Of a stretch of 64,000 nt of DNA, positions 42,951-51,852 are shown one piece after another (positions within the stretch are counted from its first letter, which is position 1; each line of letters starts with the position of its first letter). The stretch lies in contig BPKO01000004.1 in NCBI GenBank assembly GCA_026005175.1, forward strand, positions 293,397 through 357,396, in the 5' to 3' direction. The notes under the pieces are model-generated. The model was not told the origin of the DNA. It worked only from the letters and a program-made list of their open reading frames with translations, and did not search any database. Source of the DNA: Candidatus Tectimicrobiota bacterium. GTDB lineage: Bacteria > Tectomicrobia > Entotheonellia > Entotheonellales > Entotheonellaceae. A program made the translations under genes and the position numbers.

Positions 42951-43369
42951 CGGCTTCGCCAGCGGCGCAGGAAAAACTCGCCGTAGCGACTCGTCTGCAC
43001 CGGCCGCTCGCCGCTGGCCACCAGGGCGCGCATGGCCGGCAGGGCGCGGGCGACGGCGCTCAGGGCCCAGAGGCTAAAGCCGGCGCGCAGCAGCAGGGAA
43101 ACCGAGGCGCGCAGCAGCCCCAGAAGGCCAAAGACCCCGGCGAGGGTAGCAAAGAGCCCGCCGGCGGCGTAAAGGCAGGCCGGCTTGCCAAAGCGGATGC
43201 CGTAGCCAAGGACGAGCAGCAGCAAGGCCACCCCCAGCCCGGGCAATCCGTAGCCGCGGCGCGCCAGCGCCGCACTGCCAAGGAGGGCGGCCAGGTTGAG
43301 CGCCGAATACAGGATGCCCAGGAAAATCACCAGGTTGGCAGTCCTGCCCACGCGCTGTGCCGGCGTCAT
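42947..43369 (-). CDS. Polytopic membrane protein, unknown
   Basis: 140 residues with four hydrophobic stretches (LVIFLGILYSALNLAALLGS, LPGLGVALLLLVLGYGIRFG, CLYAAGGLFATLAGVFGLLG, LLLRAGFSLWALSAVARALP) and a basic C-terminal tail. ATG 43369 overlaps the TGA of the acetyltransferase (TGATG). No recognised family. Its end overlaps the convergent HmuY-like gene by 4 bp. Confidence 0.6.
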   Translation of the reverse strand: MTPAQRVGRTANLVIFLGILYSALNLAALLGSAALARRGYGLPGLGVALLLLVLGYGIRFGKPACLYAAGGLFATLAGVFGLLGLLRASVSLLLRAGFSLWALSAVARALPAMRALVASGERPVQTSRYGEFFLRRWRSR

Positions 43370-44211
43370 CAGGCCTCTCCTGCCAGCGGCCGGCGCATGA
43401 GCAAGTACGCCGCGGTGGGCACGAACCCCAGGGCCGGCAGGGGCGCGCGCCACCGGCTCCGCGGGCGCCACTTTGACCAGCGCCGCCGTGGCATAGCCGG
43501 CCTGCCGCAAGCGCGCCAGCAAGGCGCGGGCTGCCGGCACGGCGTCGCGCTGCGGGTCAAGGGCCAAGTCGAGCACCGTGGCTCCCCGGTGCAGCAGGTA
43601 GCCCCGCACGGCGCCCGCCTCGCAGTAAGCATAGCCCTTGCAAGACCTCTCCGTAAGCGGTCAAGGTGGCCAGGTGGCGCTCCCAGCTCAGCGGCGCCGG
43701 GTGCCAGTGGGGATAGAAAGGCCAGGAGCTCGGCCGCCGCCATCGGCACCCACCGCCGCGCTGTCGGCCGCCGGCAGGGTGCCCCTGATAGCTCACGCCG
43801 CTGCCGGAAACGGTAAAGGCCCATGGCTTCGAAGAAGCGGCGCGCCGGCAGGCTGCCTTCCGGGGACGTCGGCCGTCACTTCCGGGACCTTCTGGATGGG
43901 CGGCCTTGCTGAGCACCGCTTCGAGCAGCTGCCGGGCAATGCCCCGGCGCTGGAAGTCCGGGCGGCAGCCCAGGGCCGGCAGCCAGGCGCCGTACGAGCG
44001 CTTGCTGCTCAGCAGCACCCCCACCGGCTCGCGGTTTTCCAGCGCCACCATGCAGTTGCCGGGGCGCAGGTCGTACAGGACGAGCCATTCCTGCAGCCGC
44101 TCCGGGGGTCAGCGCCGGGGGTGTGCGGCACGTGCACGTGGGTAGCAAGCGTTGTAGGCCTGCACGAGAAGGGCCAGGTCGTCTGGGCGACAGAAGCGGT
44201 TACGACGGCAT
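43369..44211 (-). CDS. GNAT family N-acetyltransferase (several frame breaks)
   Basis: About 279 residues once several +1 breaks are repaired. Pieces in order: RNRFCRPDDLALLVQAYNAC, PERLQEWLVLYDLRPGNCMV, ENREPVGVLLSSKRSYGAWL, then LGCRPDFQRRGIARQLLEAV, which is the acetyl-CoA-binding R/Q-x-x-G-x-G/A motif of GNAT enzymes. A second region (LAFLSPLAPGAAELG, then VRGYLLHRGATVLDLALDPQ and ALGFVPTAAYLLMRRP) resembles a second acetyltransferase half. ATG 44211 is chosen because removing one C gives MRRNRFCRPDD with GGAGCG upstream. Substrate unknown. Type of breaks argues for sequence error. Confidence 0.7.
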
Positions 44212-44320
44212 GGACCACGCTCCGCAGCAGACGAGGCGAGCACGGGGGCCGCAAGATCCGGTACAATGTACCACACGCCTGGCCCGGCTGACAGGGCCCG
44301 CGCGCCGTAGAGGGAGCCCG

Positions 44321-45671
44321 ATGACGTACCGTGTCCTACTCGATTTCCTGGAACCTGACGCAGCGCTGCAACCAGCTCTGCGCCCACTGCTACCTGAGTT
44401 GCCTTTGCTGGCGCCGACCCGGCGCAGGAGCTCTCCACCGCCGAGTGCTTCCGCATCATGGACGACATTGCCCGCGTCAACCCGAGCGTGTTTCTCATCC
44501 TGACGGGCGGGGGAGCCCTTGCTGCGCCGGGACATTTACGAGCTGGCGGCCTATGCGGCCGCCAAGTCGTTCACCGTGGTGCTGGGCACCAACGGCGTCT
44601 TGCTGCGCGAAGCCCAGGCCAAGCGGCTGCGCGAGCACGGGCGTGGCCGGCGTCTCGCTCAGCCTCGACTCCACGGATCCCGAAAAGCACGACGCCTTTC
44701 GCCATTTGCCCGGGGCCTGGGGCGGGGGCGGTGCGGGCGGCCAGGGGTGCTGCGCGACGAGGGCCTGGACTTTTCGCTGCACATGGCGGTGACCGACTGG
44801 AACGTGGACGAAATTCCGGCCATGATCGACTTGGCCCAGCAGCTGGGGGCCCAAAGTGCTCAACTTCTTCTTCCTGGTGCGCACCGGCCGTGGCCGCCGC
44901 CTCACCGACATCACCGCCGCCCAGTACGAGCAGCTCCTCACCTACCTGGCACGCGTGCAGGGGGGTGGGGAGGGGCAGTCGCCTGCCGGGCCCGAAGACC
45001 CCCTGGGAGCACGCCGGTGGGCCGCGCCGACGGCCTGCTCATTCGCGCCAAGGTGCGCGCCCCACTTCCGCCGCATCCTCTGGCAGCTCGACCCCCGCCT
45101 CGGCCACTGCTCAAGAACTACGCCCACGGCTCTTGCCCGGCGGGCAAGTACTACTGCCGCATTACCCCCCGAAGGCGACGTCACCACCCCCCCTGCCCTT
45201 ACATGCCGGTCACCGCCGGCAACCTGCGCACCACGTCCTTTGCCGAGCTGTGGCAGCAGGCACAGGTCTTCACCGCGCTGCGCGATCCGCAGCTTGGCGG
45301 CCGCTGCGGGGTGTGTGAGTTCCGCCAGATCTGCGGCGGCTGCCGCTGCCGCGCCTACGCTACCCTACGGCGACTACCTGGCCGAGGACCCTGCCTGCGC
45401 CTATCAGCCCGGGCAGTACCACGGCCAGCTCATCGAGCTGCCGCCCGAGCAGACCTTTGGCCTCGAGGTGCGCTACGAGCTGCAATGGGACGAGGCGGCC
45501 CAGGCGCGCCTTCAGGCCATTCCCTCTTTTGCTCGCGGCATGGTGGCCAAAGCGGGTGGAAGCATACGCGCGGGCGGCCGGCCAGACGCGCATCACCCCT
45601 GAACTGCTGGCCGAAGTGCGCCAGAAGTGGGGCACGCCGGTTTCGCCCGCGCTGGTTTTTCCCGTTCCTAA
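44321..45671 (+). CDS. Radical SAM/SPASM protein with C-terminal PCP_red domain (NirJ/AhbC-like; many frame breaks)
   Basis: About 440 residues after repair. ATG 44321 has GGGAG upstream. SYSISWNLTQRCNQLCAHCY holds the CxxxCxxC cluster motif; LILTGGEPLLRRDIYELAAY, VVLGTNGVLL, GVSLSLDSTDPEKHDAFRHL follow in order. A SPASM region has SCPAGKYYCRITPEGDVTPC, PYMPV, GNLR, CGVCEFRQICGGCRCRA. This order matches radical SAM enzymes of heme d1 and alternative heme synthesis (NirJ, AhbC/D). The last 50 residues are a PCP_red domain (LQWDEAAQARLQAIPSFARG). At least eight frame changes occur, each fixed by deleting one base, mostly a G or C (for example CGGGGGAG at 44508). The end is uncertain (TAA 45671 or TGA 45774). 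Confidence 0.72.
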
Positions 45672-45691
45672 TGCGACAAAAGGAGAGCCCT

Positions 45692-46104
45692 ATGGACCCT
45701 GTTGCGGAGACCCGGCTCCAGCAACGCCTCGAGGCCCTGGAAGGGCGCCTGACCCCGCCTGGAGACCCTGCTAGAGCAGCTGACCGTTAAAATCGACCAG
45801 CACCGCCTCGACACCACCAAGGCGGCAGAACAGATTCAGCAGTGGGTGACCGACTACGTTTCGATGCGCCTGCAGCAGCTGGTGCCCGAGACCTGCGAGC
45901 ACGCCCCTGCGGCCACCGCCGCCGAGGGGGCCTTACTTGCCCGGCACCACCGTGCCGTGCACCGAGGAAGTGGTGCGCCGCGTGGGCCGCATTCCGATTC
46001 CCTTTGTGCGCCAGATGGTGGTGCAGAAAGTGGCGCAGCAGGCGCAGCAAGAAGGCGTGGCGCGCGTCGACATCGCCTTTTTCGAGCGCGCCGCGACGTT
46101 TTGA
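45692..46104 (+). CDS. Small PCP_red-domain protein (two frame breaks)
   Basis: About 136 residues after removing one base near 45755 (GACCCCG) and one near 45930 (GAGGGGGCC). ATG 45692 has AAAGGAG seven bases upstream. An N-terminal helical coiled region (LQQRLEALEGRLTRLETLLE) is followed by a C-terminal stretch EEVVRRVGRIPIPFVRQMVV and QKVAQQAQQEGVARVDIAFF, the PCP_red pattern found at the C-terminus of light-independent protochlorophyllide reductase subunit B. Directly follows the radical SAM gene. Function unknown; probably part of the same pathway. Confidence 0.66.
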
Positions 46105-46186
46105 CAGTGCAAGTGGTCAGGGGAGGATCTCCTGAGCTGGCAGCACTGGCAGCGGCACGTCCTGGCGGGGCCTCGCCTCTGGGAGG

Positions 46187-46663
46187 CTACAGGCCCAGAT
46201 GCGCCCGCGCCTCGTCCATGACTTGCGGCGTCACTTCGCCATAGCCGCGCTCGCGGGCAAAGGCCTCGATGCCTTGACGCACCATGGGGCGCACGAAGCT
46301 AGGGAGGCGCTCGAGTCGCGCGGTGGCTTCCGCCGACCAGCGGAGTTCGGCCGCGGCCGAGGCTTGCTCGACAAGCGCGGCAAAGGGGCAGCCGCCACCG
46401 CCCGGCGCGGGCGCTTCGGCCGGCGCCGCGGCGCCAAGCAAGTGACTCTGCAGCATCTCCATGGGCCGGGGCGGCACGGCACGGCCGCCGATTTTCACCC
46501 CCAGCGCGCGCACCAGCTGCGTTTCCTGCGGGTTGGTGAGCAGCGTCACCCCCCAGTCGCAGCTCGGGCAGCGAAAAGTCACCGCCAGCGAGCCGTCGGC
46601 GTCTATGCCGCCGCTTTCGGCAAACCGCATCTGCTCGTCACACTCGGTACAGACGAACTTCAT
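46187..46663 (-). CDS. Zinc-ribbon protein with C-terminal PCP_red domain
   Basis: 158 residues. N-terminal zinc ribbon FVCTECDEQM...FRCPSCDWG, a linker, then WSAEATARLERLPSFVRPMV and RQGIEAFARERGYGEVTPQV, a clear PCP_red domain. Its ATG overlaps the stop of the Mrp-family ATPase (ATGA), so it ends a tightly coupled set Usp-PCP_red, Mrp, this gene. It converges on the radical SAM and small PCP_red genes. Unbroken frame. Confidence 0.78.
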   Translation of the reverse strand: MKFVCTECDEQMRFAESGGIDADGSLAVTFRCPSCDWGVTLLTNPQETQLVRALGVKIGGRAVPPRPMEMLQSHLLGAAAPAEAPAPGGGGCPFAALVEQASAAAELRWSAEATARLERLPSFVRPMVRQGIEAFARERGYGEVTPQVMDEARAHLGL

Positions 46664-47552
46664 GCGCCTCTCCTGTGGGTCTCGAGGAAGGCCTGCACGC
46701 GCTCGCCGATCGCCACCAGCGCCCGCGCGGTCGGCGTATCGCCGTGCGCCAGCAAGAACGGCTCCCCGCGGTCGGCGGCCGCGGCCAGGCGCGGGTCAAA
46801 AGGCACGCGGCCGAGCACCGGCACCCCCAGCTCGGCTTCTGGCAGCGGGGGAAACAGCGGGCCGGGGGGTGTTGCACTCGGGGCAGACGTAAGCGGTCAT
46901 GTTCTCCACCAGCCCGATCAGCGGCACCCGCAGCACCTCCTGGGCCAGGGTCAGGGCCTTGCGCACCACCAGGTGCGACACCGCCGCCGGGATGGTGACC
47001 ATCACCACCCCGTGCAAGTCGGGCACCAGCTCGCACAGGGTGGCAAAGCGCTCGGTGCCTGGCGGCAAGTCGACGAGCAGCAGGTCCAGGTCTCCCCCAT
47101 GCCACATCGGCGAGGAATTCCCGCAAGGCGTGCATCTCCAGCGTGCCGCGCCAGACAAAGGCCTCCTGCGGCGGGCCATCCCACAGCAGCGGCGTTTTGT
47201 CCTCGGCCAGGAAGAGGTCCATGGAGATGACGCGCAGACCCAGGGGACCGGTGGCCGGCAGCACGCCGTCCGCAGTCAGGCTCGGCCGCTGCCCGCGCAC
47301 CCCCAGCATGTTGGCCAGCGAGGGGCCGTGCAGGTCTGCATCCACCACCCCCACTTGCCAGCCGCGCAGGGCAAAAAAAGCCGCCAGGTTGGCGGTGAGG
47401 GCGCTTTTGCCCACCCCGCCTTTGCCGCTCATCACCGCCACGGTAGCGCGCACCGTCGCCAGGCGCGCGCGCAGCCGTGCCTGCTGCTCGGCTACCTGCG
47501 CCGCGACGTGCGAGCCGCCGTCGCCGGCAAGGTCGCGGTAGCGTTTGCTCAC
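46660..47552 (-). CDS. Mrp/NBP35 family P-loop ATPase (two frame breaks)
   Basis: About 297 residues after repair. GTG 47552 overlaps the Usp gene stop. VAVMSGKGGVGKSALTANLA is the deviant Walker A of Mrp proteins; VGVVDADLHGPSLANMLGV, then (after deleting one G near 47098) DLDLLLVDLPPGTERF, LIGLVENMTAYVCPECNT with the CxxC that carries an Fe-S cluster, and (after deleting one base of the six-G run near 46865) a C-terminal FPPLPEAELGVPVLGRVPFD. Mrp/NBP35 proteins hold and transfer Fe-S clusters. The location between PCP_red genes suggests it serves that system. Confidence 0.86.
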
Positions 47553-49354
47553 GACTCTCCCTCAAGCTGCACCGGCGGCACGGCGCCCACCTCGTTCAGG
47601 GCTCCCGTCTGGGGGTCGGTCCAGTTGAGATGCGGACGCACGGGGGCATCGGGTTGCGAGCGCCGCAGCGGTCCGCTCTCCGGCCCGCCGTTGCTCCGCA
47701 CCGGCGGTGGCCCTTCCAGGTCGTCGGCCAGCGCGCTGCGCGTGGCGTCCAGGCGGTCGGTGCCAACGGTTTCCTCGATCAGTGGCAGGGCCAGCTCGCG
47801 GGTAATCACCGCCAGCTTGCGCATGCGCGCCACCTTCTCGATACGCGCCTTGGCCCGCCGCCGCAGGTAGGCGTCGGGCACCTGCTTCAGGGCGCGGCGC
47901 GCTTCCATCGACCACTTGAGCTTCTTGCCGTCAAACGCCGCTTCCTCCACCGCCAGCCCTTCGGCCCGTGCCATCGCCTCCACCACCTGGCGGTCGATGC
48001 GCTGGAAGCGCTCGGCCGGCGCCTGGCACACCGGGCACTGCACCGGGTTGGGCGTCTTGGCAGCATAGCCGCACCCCTGGCAGATGGCCGTCACTTCGGG
48101 GTCTTGCTGCAGCTTTTCCAGGGCCATCAGGCGTGCCGCCTTGCCCATGAGGCGCGCCGTGGACATGGGCATAAAGGCCTCCATGGCTTGGGTGACCACG
48201 TCCGAAGTCACTACCGAGTGGCCCTGCTCCATGGCGTAGCGCAGCACCGCCATGCGGGCGATGCCTTTCACCGCCGCCGGCACGCGCGCCAGTTTGGCCT
48301 CGGCTTCTTTGGTCCAGTTGACGCTCTGCGCGGCGCGCAACTCCAGAGGCGGGTAGTAGACGCCGCTAGAGAGCAGCACGTGGCACGGCGCCAGGCGCAG
48401 CAGGTTCTCGGCATTACTGCCCAGCTCGGTATCGCCGCTCTGGCTGTGCAGGCCGATGCGGCCCAGCACCAGCAGCCAGGGACGCGCTTTGCGCACGTGC
48501 TGCAGGATCTTTTCAAACGCCTTGCCCGGCAGCAGGGTAAGGGCAAGGTCCATGCCTTCCTGGCGCGCCACCTCGCGCGCCACTTCCAGGTGCGACTGGT
48601 AGATCTTGGCCAGGCCGGTGTCGATGATCTCCTCGTGGAGCTGCTCCTGCTCCTTGAAGCGAAAGACTTTTGCCGCCTGCTCCGAGAGCACCTCTACGAT
48701 GCCGTTGAAGGCCACGTAGTGCAGGAAGGGATCATAGACGGCCACCGCCTCCACCGTCTTGTCAAAGGCCTTGGCCAGCGCTAGAGCTGTTTTCAGGCCG
48801 GCAAACGACTGCGGACTGCCGTCGATTCCCACCACGATCTTGTCGCCGGCCGTCACCGGGGTGTCGAGGTGCTTGACCACCAGCACGTCGGTCTGCACGC
48901 GGCGCACCACACGCTCGCACACGCTGCCCAGCTGGCTGTCCTTCACCGCCCCCAACCCCAAGGCACCCATGACCACCAGGTCGTAGCGGCTCTGGGTGAT
49001 GTCGTCCACCAGCACCTTGTAGTGCTTGCCGTCAAACGTCTTGCCCACAAACGGCACGCCCGCTTCCTGGCAGCGCGCCTTGAGCACGTCGAGGTAGGAG
49101 TCGGAGATGAGCTGCAGGCCCAGGGTGATGAGCGAGTCGTGGATCTTGCGCTGGCGCTCCAGCTCGGCCTCGTCCTGGTACTCCTCAGGCAGGGTGTACT
49201 CCATCTGCTTGAAGCGGTAATCGTGCAGCCTTGCCGCGTAGACGTGGCTGCCGACCACGGTGGCGTTCCAGGCCTTTGCCAGGGCCACGGCCAGCTCCAT
49301 GGCCCGCCGCGAGTAGTCCGAGTTGTCCACCGGCACGTAAATCGTCTTCACCAT
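47549..49354 (-). CDS. Double universal-stress-domain protein with zinc ribbon and two PCP_red domains
   Basis: 601 residues. Residues about 1-150 and 158-320 are two Usp domains (MVKTIYVPVDNSDYSRRAME; KIVVGIDGSPQSFAGLKTAL, with DxxMGxxGLG-like ATP-loop remnants VVMGALGLGAVKDS and LVLGRIGLHSQSGDTELGSN). A PCP_red domain (NWTKEAEAKLARVPAAVKGI), a zinc ribbon (CQGCGYAAKTPNPVQCPVC) and a second PCP_red-like domain (KWSMEARRALKQVPDAYLRR) follow, then a Pro-rich tail. ATG 49354 has AAGGAG upstream; the longer in-frame start lacks one. Heads the cluster with Mrp and the zinc-ribbon PCP_red gene. The combination is unusual. Confidence 0.8.
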   Translation of the reverse strand: MVKTIYVPVDNSDYSRRAMELAVALAKAWNATVVGSHVYAARLHDYRFKQMEYTLPEEYQDEAELERQRKIHDSLITLGLQLISDSYLDVLKARCQEAGVPFVGKTFDGKHYKVLVDDITQSRYDLVVMGALGLGAVKDSQLGSVCERVVRRVQTDVLVVKHLDTPVTAGDKIVVGIDGSPQSFAGLKTALALAKAFDKTVEAVAVYDPFLHYVAFNGIVEVLSEQAAKVFRFKEQEQLHEEIIDTGLAKIYQSHLEVAREVARQEGMDLALTLLPGKAFEKILQHVRKARPWLLVLGRIGLHSQSGDTELGSNAENLLRLAPCHVLLSSGVYYPPLELRAAQSVNWTKEAEAKLARVPAAVKGIARMAVLRYAMEQGHSVVTSDVVTQAMEAFMPMSTARLMGKAARLMALEKLQQDPEVTAICQGCGYAAKTPNPVQCPVCQAPAERFQRIDRQVVEAMARAEGLAVEEAAFDGKKLKWSMEARRALKQVPDAYLRRRAKARIEKVARMRKLAVITRELALPLIEETVGTDRLDATRSALADDLEGPPPVRSNGGPESGPLRRSQPDAPVRPHLNWTDPQTGALNEVGAVPPVQLEGES

Positions 49355-49395
49355 CCCCTTCTCCTTCACCTGCCGCAAGGCTGCACGAATGCATC

Positions 49396-50016
49396 CTAGG
49401 GATCGCTCTTGAACACGCCGCCCTTGTCGCTGCCGTCATCCAGCGTCTTTACGTACTCCAGCGCCGCCACTGTGGCGATGTCGCGCACGTCTTTGACTTT
49501 CTTGCCTTTCTTCTCCAGCAGCTTCTCTACTTCATCGAGCTGCTTCTTCATGGGACCGGTGGTGATGCCTTTCATCATGTTGTTGTACTTGTCGGCTTTG
49601 TCCGGTACCGTCACTTTCGACCAGTCGTAATGGATGCCCATGTCCTTCAGGCGCTTTTCCCAGCGGGTGTTGAAGACCACGGCACCGTAGCGGATGAGGT
49701 AGTGTAAGGCCGTCTCCATTTTGGAGAGAAACTCTTCTTTGTTTGCTTTGAAGGCCTCGTCGCCCCCCAGAGCCTGGTAGGCGCGCCAGGTTTTGGGGTG
49801 CCGCAGGTCGGCAGCGCCGGCCTGGTTGCCGCCGTGGCCGCCCTCGCCGTGGCAGTAGAGGCAGGTGTTCTTGCCTTCGGCGTGATACACGAGCTTGCCG
49901 ATTTCTACCAGCTCTTCTTTAGAGAGGCCCAGCTTGGCCACCGCCTCGGTAAATTCGTCTGCCTGCACCGGCAAGGCAAGCAGGCCCAGGCAGAGCACGA
50001 GCACCACCGTACGCAC
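49396..50016 (-). CDS. Periplasmic single-heme c-type cytochrome
   Basis: 206 residues. Signal peptide (MRTVVLVLCLGLLALPVQA) and one heme site NTCLYCHGEGGHGGNQ. The rest is Lys-rich and helical (DEVEKLLEKKGKKVKDVRDI) with no second CxxCH. Candidate axial methionines lie downstream (SKMETALH, NNMMKG). Probably a soluble electron carrier or a subunit of a larger complex. It lies 41 bp upstream of the Usp/PCP_red gene on the same strand and may be co-transcribed with it. Confidence 0.8.
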   Translation of the reverse strand: MRTVVLVLCLGLLALPVQADEFTEAVAKLGLSKEELVEIGKLVYHAEGKNTCLYCHGEGGHGGNQAGAADLRHPKTWRAYQALGGDEAFKANKEEFLSKMETALHYLIRYGAVVFNTRWEKRLKDMGIHYDWSKVTVPDKADKYNNMMKGITTGPMKKQLDEVEKLLEKKGKKVKDVRDIATVAALEYVKTLDDGSDKGGVFKSDP

Positions 50017-50151
50017 GGTTATGTCTCCTTCTCATCAGGGTCATCGCACCCCGCTGCGCGGGGCAGCCTTCGGGGACCACACACGTGGGGAAATCGCGCT
50101 TATTGTAAGCAGTGCTGGCCTTGCGGTCAAGGACAAAAGCCCTTGCCGCCC

Positions 50152-51063
50152 TCAGCGCGGTGCAGCGGGCAGTGGCACGGCGCAGCGGAAGCCGACCTGG
50201 GCGTGCTCGACCGCCGGGTAAGCCGGCACTGTCGCTGCGCAGCGCTGCGCCAGGCTGGTGGCGCTCGCGCCTCCTTGCCACCGCGCCTCGGCCGTCCACT
50301 CCCAGTGGTCGCCGGCCTTGCCAGCAGCACCGAACCAGTCGCGCACGGCCAGGCAGGCACGCTGCCACTGCAGCGTGCTGGGGAGGGCGGCACCCCGCCA
50401 GCGGCAATAGGCGTCGGCTTCGTACCACGTCACCCCGGTCACCGGCTGTGCCGGTGCAGCCTGTGGGTCCCAGGCATGGGGGTGGGTGCGCCGGCGACGC
50501 CGCACCACCACCTTCCACCCCACCGGGTGCCAGTAGGCTTTGCTGCGGTAGCCTCCGGCGGCGATAAATCGCTCAAAGGCGGCGTGCGTCACCGGGGTGG
50601 CGTCGATGGCAAATGCCGGTACCACCACCGCCTGGCCGGTGGCGGTCCGCACCTCGCCGGCGGGCACCGGATGCATGGCTGCTGGCTGCGGGGAAGCCAA
50701 CGGCAGCGGCGCTGGGGAGGCGCCGGCGAGAAAGGCGACGATGCGCTCGAGAAGCGCCGGCTGGCGCTGAATGTCGCGGTAAAAGCCGTTGGCCTGCAAG
50801 CAGGCACGCATCACCCCGGGCGGGTAGCCCGGTGCCACAACCGCGTCCGGCTCCAGGATCGCGGCGCGAATGGTGGCGGCATCGGCCCGCTCCCCCAGTC
50901 GCCACAGGCTGGGGCCGACGAGGCGGTGCGGCGAGGTGAGGCGATGGCAGCGCGTACACTCGTAGGTTTCCAAAAGCTCTGGTACCGTAGCGGCCACTGC
51001 AAGCCCGCGGGCGACCCCCACGAGCAGTCCCAGCAGGACGAGGGGCCAAGGGGCACTGCGCAT
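50152..51063 (-). CDS. Cytochrome c domain fused to a sulfatase-modifying-factor (FGE-like) domain
   Basis: 303 residues. Signal peptide, then a monoheme domain YECTRCHRLTSPHRLVGPSL with EPDAVVAPGYPPGVM, closely related to the small cytochrome at 63652-63960. From about residue 125 an FGE/SUMF1-like domain: VVVPAFAIDATPVTHAAFER, PVTGVTWYEADAYCRWRGAA, LPSTLQWQRACLA, WEWTAEARW and VGFRCAVPLP. The known family makes formylglycine in sulfatases or acts in ergothioneine and other syntheses; many members are non-enzymatic. Fusion to cytochrome c suggests a respiratory-complex subunit. It ends the ABC/oxidase operon, starting 13 bp after the permease stop. Confidence 0.82.
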   Translation of the reverse strand: MRSAPWPLVLLGLLVGVARGLAVAATVPELLETYECTRCHRLTSPHRLVGPSLWRLGERADAATIRAAILEPDAVVAPGYPPGVMRACLQANGFYRDIQRQPALLERIVAFLAGASPAPLPLASPQPAAMHPVPAGEVRTATGQAVVVPAFAIDATPVTHAAFERFIAAGGYRSKAYWHPVGWKVVVRRRRRTHPHAWDPQAAPAQPVTGVTWYEADAYCRWRGAALPSTLQWQRACLAVRDWFGAAGKAGDHWEWTAEARWQGGASATSLAQRCAATVPAYPAVEHAQVGFRCAVPLPAAPR

Positions 51064-51075
51064 CGGCGCAAACGC

Positions 51076-51852
51076 TCACAAGGTGCGGCGGGTGGCCGTC
51101 CAGGTCGCCCCGAGAAGGGTCACCGCGGCAAAGCTCAGGGTGATCGCCAGCGCCAATCCCAGGGGCAGACCCACCGCTGCCGCACTGTTTGGGGAGAGGC
51201 AGCGCCGCAGCACCGCCATGCCGTAGGTGAGCGGGTTGAGGTACATCGTCCACACCAGCCAGGCCGGCACCCCGCGCAAGGGGAAGACGGCACCCGACAG
51301 CAGCCACATGGGGATGAGCAGCAGGTTCATGAGGGCATGGAAGCCCTGGGTCGACTCCATACGCCAGGCCAGAAGCAGGCCCAAGTTGGTCAGGGCAAAG
51401 GCCAGGCAGGCGAGCACGGCCACCACGGCGAGCAGAGCCGCGGGCGTGATGGCAATGCCCACCAGCGGCGCCAGCAAGAGAAAGAGCAGGCCCTGCCCCA
51501 GGGCCAGCGTTGTCCCCCCTAGCGCCTGTCCCAGGACGATGCCGGTGCGGGGCACGGGGGCTACCAGCACGCCTTGCAAAAAGCCCTCGCGGCGGTCCTC
51601 GATGACCGAAATGGTGGCAAAGACGGCGGTAAACAGCATCACCAGGACGACGACCCCGGGGTAGAAGTACTCGAGGTAGCCGGTCCCCGGCGGCATTCCC
51701 GGCGGGCGAAAGGAGGCGCTGAAGCCCCCTCCCAGCAGCAGCCAGAAGACCAAGGGCTGGAGCAGCGAGCCCACGACACGGCTGCGCTGGCGGCGAAAGC
51801 GCGTTACCTCGCGCCACCACAGAGTGAAGACGGCAAGGGAGAGCGGTGGCAT
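51076..51852 (-). CDS. ABC-2 type exporter permease
   Basis: 258 residues, six hydrophobic segments, with the ABC-2 signature region PMWLLSGAVFPLRGVPAWLV and the amphipathic start TLWWREVTRFRRQRSRVVGS. Partner of the ATPase gene whose stop overlaps its ATG. The pair sits at the end of the cytochrome oxidase operon, as do ABC-2 exporters linked to copper or heme maturation in other bacteria; the substrate is unknown. Confidence 0.87.
   Translation of the reverse strand: MPPLSLAVFTLWWREVTRFRRQRSRVVGSLLQPLVFWLLLGGGFSASFRPPGMPPGTGYLEYFYPGVVVLVMLFTAVFATISVIEDRREGFLQGVLVAPVPRTGIVLGQALGGTTLALGQGLLFLLLAPLVGIAITPAALLAVVAVLACLAFALTNLGLLLAWRMESTQGFHALMNLLLIPMWLLSGAVFPLRGVPAWLVWTMYLNPLTYGMAVLRRCLSPNSAAAVGLPLGLALAITLSFAAVTLLGATWTATRRTL

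Noticed and set aside
44321-45671. Programmed frameshifting in the radical SAM gene
   Set aside because: There are at least eight breaks in one gene, without slippery heptamers or a common direction-specific signal, and the same kind of break occurs in unrelated genes nearby.
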